From positions 4,742,853 to 4,806,852 of the forward strand of contig CP054936.1 of the NCBI GenBank assembly GCA_013364255.1: 64,000 bases of DNA. The letters run 5' to 3'. Positions 8,209-15,514 of this stretch are shown piece after piece (position 1 is the first letter of the stretch; every line of letters begins with the position of its first letter). The notes beneath the pieces are model-generated. The model was not told the DNA's origin. It saw only the letters and a list, made by a program, of their open reading frames with translations, and made no database searches. This DNA is from Streptomyces seoulensis (GTDB lineage: Bacteria > Actinomycetota > Actinomycetes > Streptomycetales > Streptomycetaceae). Both the position numbers and the translations under genes were made by a program.

Positions 8209-8856
8209 TCAACCGGCCGCCTCCCGCGGGTCGGCGTCGCCGCCGGATCTGCGCGTACGGCGCCCGGCCTCGGCTCCGGCTTCGGCTCCGCGACGGCCGC
8301 CGTCCGGGTCGGGGACGGCGGCGGACCGTATGACGCCGTCGGCGCTGTCGGCGCCATCAGGGCCGTCGGTGGTCCGGAGGCCGTCGGCGCCGTCGCCGTG
8401 GGCGCGCTCCGAGCGGTGCCCCGCCTCCGCCTTGTTCGTCTTGTCTGCCTTGTCTGCCTTGTCCGTCTTGCCGGTCTCGCCGGTCCCGCCGGTCCCGAAG
8501 CCGTTCTCCTTGCGGAAGGACTCGTAGACCTGGAGCAGCACCTGCTTCTGCCCCTCGGTGAGCGCGGGGTCGGCGAGGACGGCGGCGCGCGTCGCGCCTT
8601 CCCGACGGCGCTCGTCCTCGTCCCGCTCGGCGTCGAGGATGCCGGCCCGCACGTACAGCGTCTCGGCGGAGATCCGCAGCGCCTTGGCGACCTGCTGGAG
8701 CACCTCCGCGCTCGGCTTGCGCAGCCCGCGCTCGATCTGGCTCAGATACGGATTGGACACCCCGGCGGCGTCGGCGAGCTGCCGCAGCGACAGCTGCGCG
8801 TTGCGCCGCTGCTCGCGCAGGTACTCACCGAGGTTGCCGACGTTGAGCGATGCCAT
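8209..8856 (-). CDS. XRE-family helix-turn-helix regulator with disordered tail
   Basis: A 215-residue protein. Residues about 7-70 form a Cro/CI-type HTH (EYLREQRRNAQLSLRQLADAAGVS, then NPYLSQIERGLRKPSAEVLQQ). Residues 70-125 are a conserved helical region (LYVRAGILDAE; PALTEGQKQVLLQVYESF) found in streptomycete homologues. The last 80 residues are low-complexity (KTDKADKADKTNKAE) and charged. ATG 8856 has GGTGGAGG immediately upstream. The gene sits upstream of the HBHA-like gene on the same strand with a 125-base gap. A perfect palindrome lies in its promoter and is a likely autoregulatory operator. Confidence 0.88.
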   Translation of the reverse strand: MASLNVGNLGEYLREQRRNAQLSLRQLADAAGVSNPYLSQIERGLRKPSAEVLQQVAKALRISAETLYVRAGILDAERDEDERRREGATRAAVLADPALTEGQKQVLLQVYESFRKENGFGTGGTGETGKTDKADKADKTNKAEAGHRSERAHGDGADGLRTTDGPDGADSADGVIRSAAVPDPDGGRRGAEAGAEAGRRTRRSGGDADPREAAG

Positions 8857-8886
8857 GCCTCCACCATGCACCCGCCCCGCTAACAA

Positions 8887-8907
8887 TTGCAAGCACACCG
8901 CTTGCAA
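8887..8907. promoter_or_regulatory. Perfect 8-bp-arm palindrome, probable operator
   Basis: TTGCAAGC, 5 bases, GCTTGCAA: a perfect inverted repeat starting 31 bases before the XRE gene ATG. On the minus strand the distal TTGCAA can act as a -35 element with TGTTAG 16 bases further as a weak -10, so a bound repressor would block the promoter. The XRE protein is the most likely ligand. Confidence 0.6.
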
Positions 8908-8962
8908 CAGCGCGCAAACCCCTTCGGACGGCCGTCCCCGCCGCGGAACCGTTCCGTCGGTC

Positions 8963-8993
8963 TTGACCTTCACCTTGGGGGAAGCCACAGCAT
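8963..8993 (+). promoter_or_regulatory. MerR-type promoter with 19-bp spacer and internal dyad
   Basis: TTGACC (8963-8968) and CAGCAT (8988-8993) are separated by 19 bases, the over-long spacer typical of promoters activated by MerR proteins. The spacer holds a hyphenated palindrome (CTTCACCTTGGGGGAAG, 8968-8984). It lies 43 bases upstream of the MerR-PP2C start, indicating autoregulation. Confidence 0.6.
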
Positions 8994-9035
8994 CGGTGGG
9001 GCCGGGCGGGCGCCCGGTACGAGGAGGGGGCGGGC

Positions 9036-10109
9036 ATGGGCGCGGGCACGGAGCTGCTGAGCATCGGGGCGTTCGCGAGGGCGTCCCGGCTGTCGCCTAA
9101 GGCGCTGCGGCTCTACGCCGAACTGGGGCTGCTGACCCCCGCCCGCGTCGACCCGGTCACCGGCTACCGCTTCTACGCGCTGGACCAGCTGGACCGGGCC
9201 CGGCTGGTCGCCTGGCTGCGCCGCGTGGGCCTGCCGCTGGCCCGCATCCGGCATGTCTGCGCGCTGGAACCGGCCGAGGCGGCCCGGGAGATCCGGGCGT
9301 TCTGGGCCGGGGTCGAGGCCGACACCGCCGCCCGGCGTGACCTGGCCGCCTTCCTCGTCGACCACCTGACCAGGAAGGACCCCGCCATGCCAGCGACCTC
9401 CCAGCCCCTGAAGATCCGTTACGCCGCCCTGTCCGACACGGGCCTCGTCCGCGCGAGCAACCAGGACACCGTGCACGCCGGTTCCCGGCTGCTCGCCGTC
9501 GCCGACGGCTACGGCAGCCAGGGCGCCCCCGCGAGCGCGGCGGCCGTCGAGGCGCTCAGGCGCCTGGAGACCGACGGCGTTCCCGCGGGCGACCTCCTCA
9601 ACGTCCTCGCGGACGCCGTCGACCGGGCCAGGGAAGCCGTACGCGGCGTCGCCTCCCCCGGCGAGGCCGGTACGACGCTCACCGCGCTGCTCTGGACCGG
9701 CGCGCAGCTCGCTCTCGTCCACATCGGCGACTCCCGCGTCCACCTGCTGCGCGACGGCGAGTTGTTCCAGATCACCCACGACCACACCCTGGTGCAGTCG
9801 ATGGTCGACGAAGGGCGGCTGAGCCCGGCGGAGGCTGCCTCCCACCCGCAACGGTCGTTGCTGGTACGCGCCTTGGGCGAGGGCGCCGACGGTACGCCCG
9901 ACATGCGGCTGCACGATGCCCGACGGGGCGACCGCTATCTGCTGTGCTCCGACGGGCTGTCCACGGTCGTGCCGGTCTCGGACGTCCAGCGGGTGCTCGC
10001 CGAGGTCACCGACCCCGAGCGGGCCGTGTGCGCACTGGTCGCCCTCGCCAACGGCTCCGGTGGACCGGACAACGTCAGCTGCGTGGTCGCCGACGTGGTG
10101 GCGGCGTAA
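9036..10109 (+). CDS. MerR-PP2C fusion: HTH regulator joined to protein phosphatase
   Basis: A 357-residue two-domain protein. Residues 6-75 are a MerR winged HTH (LSIGAFARASRLSPKALRLY, then TGYRFYALDQLDRARLVAWL); residues about 80-112 form the usual dimerisation helix. Residues 126-355 are a PPM/PP2C Ser/Thr phosphatase: metal ligands are seen at D144 (ASNQD), D157-G158 (VADGYG), D306 (CSDGLS) and D345 (GPDNVS), so it should be active. A good ribosome-binding site (AGGAAGGA) precedes an in-frame ATG at 9387 (residue 118), so a free phosphatase could also be made. The promoter has MerR geometry. Target promoters and phosphoprotein substrates are unknown. Confidence 0.88.
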   Translation: MGAGTELLSIGAFARASRLSPKALRLYAELGLLTPARVDPVTGYRFYALDQLDRARLVAWLRRVGLPLARIRHVCALEPAEAAREIRAFWAGVEADTAARRDLAAFLVDHLTRKDPAMPATSQPLKIRYAALSDTGLVRASNQDTVHAGSRLLAVADGYGSQGAPASAAAVEALRRLETDGVPAGDLLNVLADAVDRAREAVRGVASPGEAGTTLTALLWTGAQLALVHIGDSRVHLLRDGELFQITHDHTLVQSMVDEGRLSPAEAASHPQRSLLVRALGEGADGTPDMRLHDARRGDRYLLCSDGLSTVVPVSDVQRVLAEVTDPERAVCALVALANGSGGPDNVSCVVADVVAA

Positions 10110-10145
10110 CCGCGGCCGCGCGCGGAGGGCGGTGGGCGCGGGAGC

Positions 10146-10844
10146 TCAGGACTCTTCGTGGCCGCCCGCGTGCAGGAGGGCGTCGATGCGATTTCGGTGT
10201 GCCTTCTCCCAGTCGTCCAGGCTCTGGGCCGCTTCCTGGGCGAGTCGGGCGCGGGCCGCGGTGAGGGTCTCCTCGGCGCGGGCGGCCGGGACCACGACCA
10301 CGCCCTCCTCGTCGGCCACCACGACATCGCCCGCGTCGACCTCTGCGCCCGCGCACCGCACCCGCCGGTTCAGCGGCGTGACGGCCGACTTGGCGCCCGG
10401 GATCGGGATGACGCCGCGGGCGAAGACGGGGAAGCCGGCCTCGCGCACCTCGGCGAGGTCGCGGATCAGACCGTCGGCGACGATCGCGGCCACGCCCCGG
10501 CGCTGCGCCACCGCGCACACGTTGCCGCCGGCCAGCGCGAAGTCGAGGTCGCCCGACTCCACCACGATCACCGCACCGGGGGCGGCCCGGTGGACGGCGG
10601 CGTGCAGCATCAGGTTGTCGCCGGGCGGACACCGCACGGTGAACGCCGGCCCCGCCACGCGCGGCACCGGCTGCCACAGCGGGCGGACGACGACGTCCAT
10701 GACGCGGGCGCGGCCCAGCAGGTCGGCGAGGGTGGTGGTGGGGACGTCCCGGAGGCCGCCGACGACGGCGCCGGACACGGACACGGACACGGCGGAGGAC
10801 TCGGGCACGATGGTGGGTTCGGGCACGGTGGTGGGTTCGGTCAT
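10146..10844 (-). CDS. RraA-like / HMG-aldolase family protein
   Basis: A 232-residue protein of the RraA superfamily, whose members include the ribonuclease E inhibitor RraA and class II 4-hydroxy-4-methyl-2-oxoglutarate aldolases. Visible are the conserved core PGDNLMLHAAVHRAAPGAVI, VESGDLDFALAGGNVCA, the segment GVAAIVADGLIRDLAEVREA (usually DG-x-x-RD, with Arg and Asp as substrate and metal ligands) and the late DVVVADEEGVVVVP strand. It is cytoplasmic, with no signal. I chose ATG 10844 because residues upstream in the open frame do not match the family. The substrate is unclear; aldolase or oxaloacetate decarboxylase activity is more likely than RNase E control. Confidence 0.82.
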   Translation of the reverse strand: MTEPTTVPEPTIVPESSAVSVSVSGAVVGGLRDVPTTTLADLLGRARVMDVVVRPLWQPVPRVAGPAFTVRCPPGDNLMLHAAVHRAAPGAVIVVESGDLDFALAGGNVCAVAQRRGVAAIVADGLIRDLAEVREAGFPVFARGVIPIPGAKSAVTPLNRRVRCAGAEVDAGDVVVADEEGVVVVPAARAEETLTAARARLAQEAAQSLDDWEKAHRNRIDALLHAGGHEES

Positions 10845-10918
10845 GGCCACGAAACTAGTGCGCCAAAATTGCGTTGCTCCAGGGCCGCCCGTGTCATTAG
10901 CGTCGGCCCGGGCGGGGG

Positions 10919-11884
10919 CTAGGCGGACAGTGACAGTTCCGTGCTGATGGTCTCCCACAGGGCGTCGAACCACTTCTGGGACTCGGCGACGAACACCGCG
11001 TCGCGGCGGCCCGCGCTCTTGACGAAGGAGAACAGCAGGGACTTGGAGCCCAGCGCGTCGAACATGTCCAGCGTCCCGTCGCCCCAGCCCTCCTCGCGCC
11101 GGGTGAGCGTGTAGTAGCCGAGCAGCGCCTCCTCGCCGTCCAGCAGGTAGAGCTTGACCGGCGGGGTGAAGGGCAGCGCGCGGAAGGTCACCCGGACGTC
11201 GATGCCGTGGGTGGCGCGCAGGGACATCAGGTTGTGCCGCAGCACCTGGGCCTGCGCGTCGCGCATCTGCGTCCAGCGCCGGTGGATGACGGCGTCCTCC
11301 TCGCCGTCGCCCGTCGCGGAGACGGGGAAGGCGAGGGTGATGTCCCGGGACGGCACGAGGACGCGCAGCTCGATGGCCTCCGGGCGCAGCCGGCCCTCGT
11401 GGATCAGGCGCATCGGCTCACTGAGCGCGACCATCAGCGTCTCCGCCGTGTGGCACACCACGTCGATGCGCACCCGGCGCGCCGCGAACGCGTCCGTCAG
11501 CCGGGGGGCGAGGCCGACCAGGGTGGGCTGGGGCTCCTCCCGTACGGGGGCGGCCTCGGCGATCCTGGGCGGGCTGCCCTTGCTGACGTTGCTGAGCAGG
11601 CCGTCGTCCTGGAGCGCCCGCAGGGCCTGGCGGACGGCGCCGCGCTCCACCCCGAACTCGTCGGCCAGTTCGGCCTGGGTGGGCAGGCGGTCGCCCGGCT
11701 TCAGGTCGCCGGTGCGGATCCGCTCGCGCAGGCTCTCGGCGATCTCCTGGGCCGACGAGGCCCTCGGGGCACTCGGTCCGCCGTTCACGGTCGCGGTGCT
11801 CTGCGCGGTCTGCTGCGCGGTCTGCTGCGCGTTTCCCCGCTCGTTCTCCTGGGTCACGACCAAAACGCTACAACTTTGATCCAT
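10919..11884 (-). CDS. GntR-family regulator, DevA-like
   Basis: A 321-residue regulator. Residues about 45-110 are a GntR winged helix (EIAESLRERIRTGDLKPGDR, PTQAELADEFGVERGAVRQA, LRALQDDGLLS). The long C-terminal domain (from about 130) does not look like the FadR, HutC or MocR types and fits the DevA subfamily of streptomycete developmental regulators; in S. coelicolor devA and its paralogue devE lie in this same neighbourhood near rsiG. That link is from recollection of gene order, and no DevB-type phosphatase follows here. ATG 11884 or a GTG about 8 codons later could be the start. Palindromic AGTTGG-N3-CCAACT elements lie upstream. Confidence 0.75.
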   Translation of the reverse strand: MDQSCSVLVVTQENERGNAQQTAQQTAQSTATVNGGPSAPRASSAQEIAESLRERIRTGDLKPGDRLPTQAELADEFGVERGAVRQALRALQDDGLLSNVSKGSPPRIAEAAPVREEPQPTLVGLAPRLTDAFAARRVRIDVVCHTAETLMVALSEPMRLIHEGRLRPEAIELRVLVPSRDITLAFPVSATGDGEEDAVIHRRWTQMRDAQAQVLRHNLMSLRATHGIDVRVTFRALPFTPPVKLYLLDGEEALLGYYTLTRREEGWGDGTLDMFDALGSKSLLFSFVKSAGRRDAVFVAESQKWFDALWETISTELSLSA

Positions 11885-11945
11885 CTCGCGGCAGTTGTTT
11901 GTAAGTTGTTTAAGAGTGGCCGCCAAGTGGGGACAACTTCAGTAG

Positions 11946-11960
11946 AGTTGGTTACCAACT
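11946..11960. promoter_or_regulatory. Palindromic operator AGTTGG-TTA-CCAACT
   Basis: A perfect inverted repeat (6-base arms, 3-base spacer) between the divergent GntR gene and the small membrane protein gene. Further AACTT/AAGTTG half-sites occur on both sides (11866-11975), including CAACT-N7-AGTTG at 11934-11950. The same 15-bp palindrome with spacer CGA recurs at 12330-12344. This is the expected arrangement for an autoregulated GntR protein. Confidence 0.6.
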
Positions 11961-12045
11961 TAGCTTAGTTGGCGGAAGGTCTGCCTCCTCACTCGCCAAG
12001 TGTTCCGTCCCGCACCGCCCACGCGCATCCGAAGGGGGAATCACC

Positions 12046-12234
12046 GTGCTCGCTCCCGCTCTTCTGTCCGCCCTTTCCGCCGCCGGCCTGGAGCAGATCG
12101 TCCAGTGGAAGTACGGCACGTGGGGCTTCGTCGGACTGCTGCTGCTCTCCGTCGGCGTCAAGGCCAGAAACCCGGCCGTGGGTTTCGCCGGAGCGGCGGT
12201 GCTGCTCACCCTGGTCGCCGGGTCCGTCCGGTGA
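12046..12234 (+). CDS. Small two-helix membrane protein
   Basis: A 62-residue protein starting at GTG with AAGGGGG about 8 bases upstream. It has an amphipathic N-terminus (EQIVQWKYGTW), then two hydrophobic helices (GFVGLLLLSVGV and AVGFAGAAVLLTLVAG) joined by a short KARNP turn. No family is recognised. It is divergent from the GntR regulator and its gene is bracketed by two copies of the same palindrome, so it is a prime candidate target of that regulator. Confidence 0.65.
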   Translation: MLAPALLSALSAAGLEQIVQWKYGTWGFVGLLLLSVGVKARNPAVGFAGAAVLLTLVAGSVR

Positions 12235-12247
12235 CCATGGCCGGTTT

Positions 12248-12284
12248 CGGGCGCAACTTCCCGCCATCCTGAGCAAGTTGCCCG
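12248..12284 (+). terminator. Hairpin after the small membrane protein gene
   Basis: CGGGCGCAACTT pairs with AAGTTGCCCG with a small bulge; the loop is about 15 bases. It starts 14 bases after the stop codon. It also contains the AACTT/AAGTT half-sites seen in the neighbouring operators, so it could be a binding site rather than a terminator. Confidence 0.45.
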
Positions 12285-12329
12285 CAAGGTGGTTATGCGG
12301 GGCTCCCAAGCGGAGATAAGAAGGGAAGG

Positions 12330-12344
12330 AGTTGGCGACCAACT
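12330..12344. promoter_or_regulatory. Second copy of the AGTTGG-N3-CCAACT palindrome
   Basis: AGTTGG-CGA-CCAACT, with arms identical to 11946-11960, located 96 bases after the small membrane protein gene. No gene on either strand begins close by, so what it controls is unclear; it may help loop the regulator across the 384-bp interval. Confidence 0.5.
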
Positions 12345-12645
12345 TGGCTGACCTGGTTCAGACCTTCCCCGGTTGGCCGCCAGGGTGACAGATGAGACGC
12401 GCAGGACCGCGCTCCTCTCCTGGAGGGGAGCCGGGAGCCCGGTCCGCGACGGCACGGCCCGCACGAACGGCACGAACAGCACGAACAGCACAGCCACAAC
12501 TGAACACCGACAACCGAACAGCCGAGCACAGCCACAACAGAAGACCGTCTCCACGCACCGCCACAACAGAACAGCGGCACAGCACAGCACAGCAGCACGC
12601 TACGGATACGTCATCCCTGTCACCGCCGAAGGCCGGAAGGAGCGT
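12345..12645. other. Non-coding, low-complexity CA-rich stretch
   Basis: About 300 bases with no convincing gene. Between about 12455 and 12600 the plus strand is dominated by short CACGAACRG, CACAAC and CAGCA repeats, poor in T and unlike the surrounding coding DNA. Open frames through it lack normal third-position bias. It might be a transcript 3' region or a degraded repeat; no RNA structure is recognised. Confidence 0.4.
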
Positions 12646-13914
12646 TCAGAAGATGTCCGGGCACCACGGCCGCCTGGACGTACGCAGCAGGGCGTCGGCC
12701 ACTCGGGCGGCGCCCGCTCGTTCTTCCCGGACCCGGCCCAGCGCCGCGAGCCGCACCGCGGACTCGTCGCCCAGCCACAGCGGCGCCAACTCCGCCACGT
12801 CCAGCGTCAGATCGGCGCTCTCGGTGGTGGGCGCGCAGGACGCGCCGGCCGCCGACGCCTCCAGCCGCCACCGCCCGCCGGACAGCCCGGTCCGGTCCAC
12901 GACGTCCAGCACGAGCGTGCCCTCCGCGTCGTAGGTCCGCGCCTCCATCGCCCGGGGGACGTCCAGGACCCGCGCCCACAGCCAGTCCGCCTGCGTGCTG
13001 ATCACGGCCGCGCGGGGGTCCGGCAGGAGCAGCGGCAGCACGTCGTCGGGGGCCCGCCAGCCGCTCTTGACCCGCACCACCCAGTCGACCGAGCACACGT
13101 ACCGCCACAGGGCGCGCTCGGCGGCCGGCGTCACCGCGATCAGGTCCTTCACCGTGGCCGTGTTCAACGGCTGCTTGGCATCGCCCCAGTGGTCGTCGCA
13201 CACGTACGTCACCAGGCCGTCGACGGTGCCGTCGGGCGCGCGGTGGACGGCGTGGAAGGGCTCGGTCCACGGCTGGCGGTCCAGACGCAGCGCCCCGGTG
13301 GCGACCTGCCACCACCGCTCGGACCGGTCGATCGCTCCGGGCTGCAGGCGGCGCAGCCGCTCGAACAACTCGGGGCCGAGCTTGCGCACCTCGTCGCCGT
13401 CCACGAGGTCGATACGGCCGCCGTCCTCCGGGCCCGGGGCGCGCGGGTCGAGTCCGGCCCGGGGCACGTCCACCGTCCACTCGGTGGCCCAGGTCGCGGG
13501 GCCGAAGCCGAAGCGGCCGTAGATCGGGTACTCGGCGGCGATCAGGATGGCGGCGACGTCGCCGCGCTCCTTGGCCGCGGCCAGGTCCTGGGCCATCATC
13601 CGGGTGAGCAGGCCGCGACGGCGGTGGGTGGCGGTGACGGTGACGCTGGTGATGGCGTCGGCGGGAACGGTCGCGCCGCCCACGACGGTCAGTTCCTGCG
13701 CGAAGGAGTAGAAGGTCGCCACGCAGCGGCCGGCGTCGAAGGCGCCGAGGGTGCGGGCGGGGACGAGGTAGGAGGAGCGGTCGGCGATCTCGGTCTCGGC
13801 GACGGTCGGGGACCGCAGGAACCCGGTGTTCAGCGCGCGGATCCAGTCGGGGATCTCGGCCTCGGTGACGGGACGTACATCGAGAGGGGTGAGAGGGGAG
13901 GGGGCGGCAGTCAT
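12646..13914 (-). CDS. Eis-like GNAT N-acetyltransferase
   Basis: A 422-residue protein with Eis-family architecture: an N-terminal GNAT domain (acetyl-CoA site seen as VTVTATHRRRGLLTRMM), a second GNAT-like lobe, and a C-terminal sterol-carrier-like domain. The YPIYGRFGFGPAT segment carries the Tyr region used as general acid in Eis, and the chain ends in CPDIF, consistent with Eis enzymes in which the terminal carboxylate of a C-terminal Phe is the general base. Eis enzymes acetylate amines such as aminoglycosides or lysines; the natural substrate here is unknown. ATG 13914 matches the family start. Confidence 0.85.
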   Translation of the reverse strand: MTAAPSPLTPLDVRPVTEAEIPDWIRALNTGFLRSPTVAETEIADRSSYLVPARTLGAFDAGRCVATFYSFAQELTVVGGATVPADAITSVTVTATHRRRGLLTRMMAQDLAAAKERGDVAAILIAAEYPIYGRFGFGPATWATEWTVDVPRAGLDPRAPGPEDGGRIDLVDGDEVRKLGPELFERLRRLQPGAIDRSERWWQVATGALRLDRQPWTEPFHAVHRAPDGTVDGLVTYVCDDHWGDAKQPLNTATVKDLIAVTPAAERALWRYVCSVDWVVRVKSGWRAPDDVLPLLLPDPRAAVISTQADWLWARVLDVPRAMEARTYDAEGTLVLDVVDRTGLSGGRWRLEASAAGASCAPTTESADLTLDVAELAPLWLGDESAVRLAALGRVREERAGAARVADALLRTSRRPWCPDIF

Positions 13915-14085
13915 GGCCCCGACCGTAGGGGGCGGCGGCGGGGGTGTCGCGGCATTTTCCCGGCCGCCGCCGCCCCCGTGCACACCTCCCCCGCGCACAC
14001 CGCCGTGGCGCACATCGCCCTCGCGCACACCGCCGTCGCCGCCCGATCGCGCACCGCCCGGTCGGAGCAGTAGCGCACCGCCCGG

Positions 14086-14886
14086 TCAGAGCAGCAGGTC
14101 GTCCACCTGGGCCTCGCCGTCGCGGTAGCGGCGGGCGATCTCCGCGCTGCAGTCGTCCGCCGTGCGCTGGAGCAGCTGTCGGCGCCGGGACACCTGGCGC
14201 TCGTAGCGCACCAGCCGGCCCATCGCCGCGCCGAGTTCCAGATCGGTGCGGGCGTCCAGGTCGGACAGCTCGACCTCGCCCAGCATCTCCGCGGCCAGCC
14301 GTCGCACCTCCTCGCTCTGCGGCGTCCCGAGGGTCACGTGCCGGGCCGAGGAACGCTGGCGTGCGGGCGCGTCCTTCAGGATCTCCGCGAGCCGGTCGAC
14401 GACCGGCCCCTGCCCCGCGTGCACGACGGAGGTGAGCCCCGGCCCCGTCCCGGCCCCGGCCGCCGCACCCGATTCGTCCCCGGGGGCGGTCCCGGCGCCG
14501 CGCCGGGCCAGCTCCGCGCGCAGGATGTCGATCCGGCCCTGGAGCAGCCGCCGTACGTAACTCAGGTCGGCCTCGTCCCGCTGGGCCCGCCGGCGCAGGG
14601 CGCGCAGCTCCGGCAGGCTCGGCGCGGTCAGGTCGGGCTCCGCGGGGCCGGCCGCGGGCGACGGCTCGACGGCCGCCGCCACGCCCGGCACCGCGCCCAC
14701 GCCCGGAACCGTCTCCGCGTCCGGCGCCGCCTCCGCGACGGGCGCCGCGCCCACGACGGCCGGCTCCGACGGCAGCGGCGGGCTGTCGGTGCGCTGCACC
14801 GGTGGCCGGCAGGTCTCCGCGACCGCCGCGCCGAGCGGCGAGATCGCCCCGGGCTGCGCCTGCTGCTCGGTACTCGATGTGCTCAT
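14086..14886 (-). CDS. rsiG: RsiG (AmfC): c-di-GMP-dependent anti-sigma factor for WhiG
   Basis: RsiG binds sigma-WhiG when loaded with cyclic di-GMP and so delays sporulation of aerial hyphae; the gene was earlier known as amfC. The 266-residue protein has a long Ala/Pro-rich N-terminal part (1-90) and two helices predicted to form an antiparallel coiled coil. The family's E-x3-S-x2-R-x3-Q-x3-D ligand motif is found exactly twice: E105-S109-R112-Q116-D120 and E229-S233-R236-Q240-D244. A Gly/Ala-rich linker (about 131-150) lies between. The start at ATG 14886 has only a weak ribosome-binding site. whiG is not in this window, so control is in trans. Confidence 0.92.
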   Translation of the reverse strand: MSTSSTEQQAQPGAISPLGAAVAETCRPPVQRTDSPPLPSEPAVVGAAPVAEAAPDAETVPGVGAVPGVAAAVEPSPAAGPAEPDLTAPSLPELRALRRRAQRDEADLSYVRRLLQGRIDILRAELARRGAGTAPGDESGAAAGAGTGPGLTSVVHAGQGPVVDRLAEILKDAPARQRSSARHVTLGTPQSEEVRRLAAEMLGEVELSDLDARTDLELGAAMGRLVRYERQVSRRRQLLQRTADDCSAEIARRYRDGEAQVDDLLL

Positions 14887-15067
14887 GAGGCTCAACCGTT
14901 CCCCTCGACCGGCGCGTACGGAAGCATCGTGCCACCCCAAGTGGCCCGTATGTGAACGAGTGCGCCCGATCACCCCCAGATGGGGGGTTACGGATCAGAA
15001 AGAAGCACGATATGGACGCACCGGCCCGCCGGGGGCGCGCGTCCGGTCGCCCGGCATCATGGTCGGC

Positions 15068-15493
15068 ATGCGTGCAGTGGTGCAGAGGGTGGACGGCGCG
15101 AGCGTCGTCGTGGACGGCGAGACGGTGGGGGCCATTGAGGGCGAGGGCCTGTGCGTCCTGGTCGGGGTCACCCACGAGGACACCGCGGAGACGGCGGCGC
15201 GGCTCGCCCGCAAGCTGTGGTCGATCCGGATGCTGTCCGAGGAGAGGTCGTGCGGCGACATCGACGCCCCGCTGCTGGTGATCAGCCAGTTCACGCTCTA
15301 CGGCGACGCCCGCAAGGGCCGCCGCCCCACCTGGAACGCGGCGGCGCCCGGCGAGGTCGCCGAACCGCTCGTGGATGAGGTGGTCGCCCGGCTGCGGGAG
15401 CTGGGCGCGACGGTGGCGACGGGCCGGTTCGGCGCGCGGATGCGGGTGTCGCTGACCAACGACGGCCCGTTCACCGTCCTGCTGGAGATGTGA
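15068..15493 (+). CDS. dtd: D-aminoacyl-tRNA deacylase
   Basis: DTD removes D-amino acids (and glycine from tRNA-Ala) from charged tRNA, protecting translation. The 141-residue product has the normal family length and begins MRAVVQRV. It carries both active-site signatures: SQFTLYGDARKGRRP in the middle and NDGPFTVLLE at the C-terminus, where the Gly-cisPro pair excludes L-amino acids. It is divergent from rsiG across about 180 bases and convergent with the ygfZ gene. The ATG lacks a strong ribosome-binding site. Confidence 0.96.
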   Translation: MRAVVQRVDGASVVVDGETVGAIEGEGLCVLVGVTHEDTAETAARLARKLWSIRMLSEERSCGDIDAPLLVISQFTLYGDARKGRRPTWNAAAPGEVAEPLVDEVVARLRELGATVATGRFGARMRVSLTNDGPFTVLLEM

Positions 15494-15514
15494 GGGCCGT
15501 ACGGAGGCGGGAGC

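Noticed and set aside
8887..8907. Nur binding box
   Set aside because: Half-sites TTGCAA are present but spaced 9 bases, not 5, and the palindrome arms extend to GC, better fitting a local regulator.
11946..12284. T-box, riboswitch or toxin-antitoxin unit around the small membrane protein
   Set aside because: The repeats are DNA-level palindromes of operator type, and the small protein has no matching antitoxin or RNA structure.
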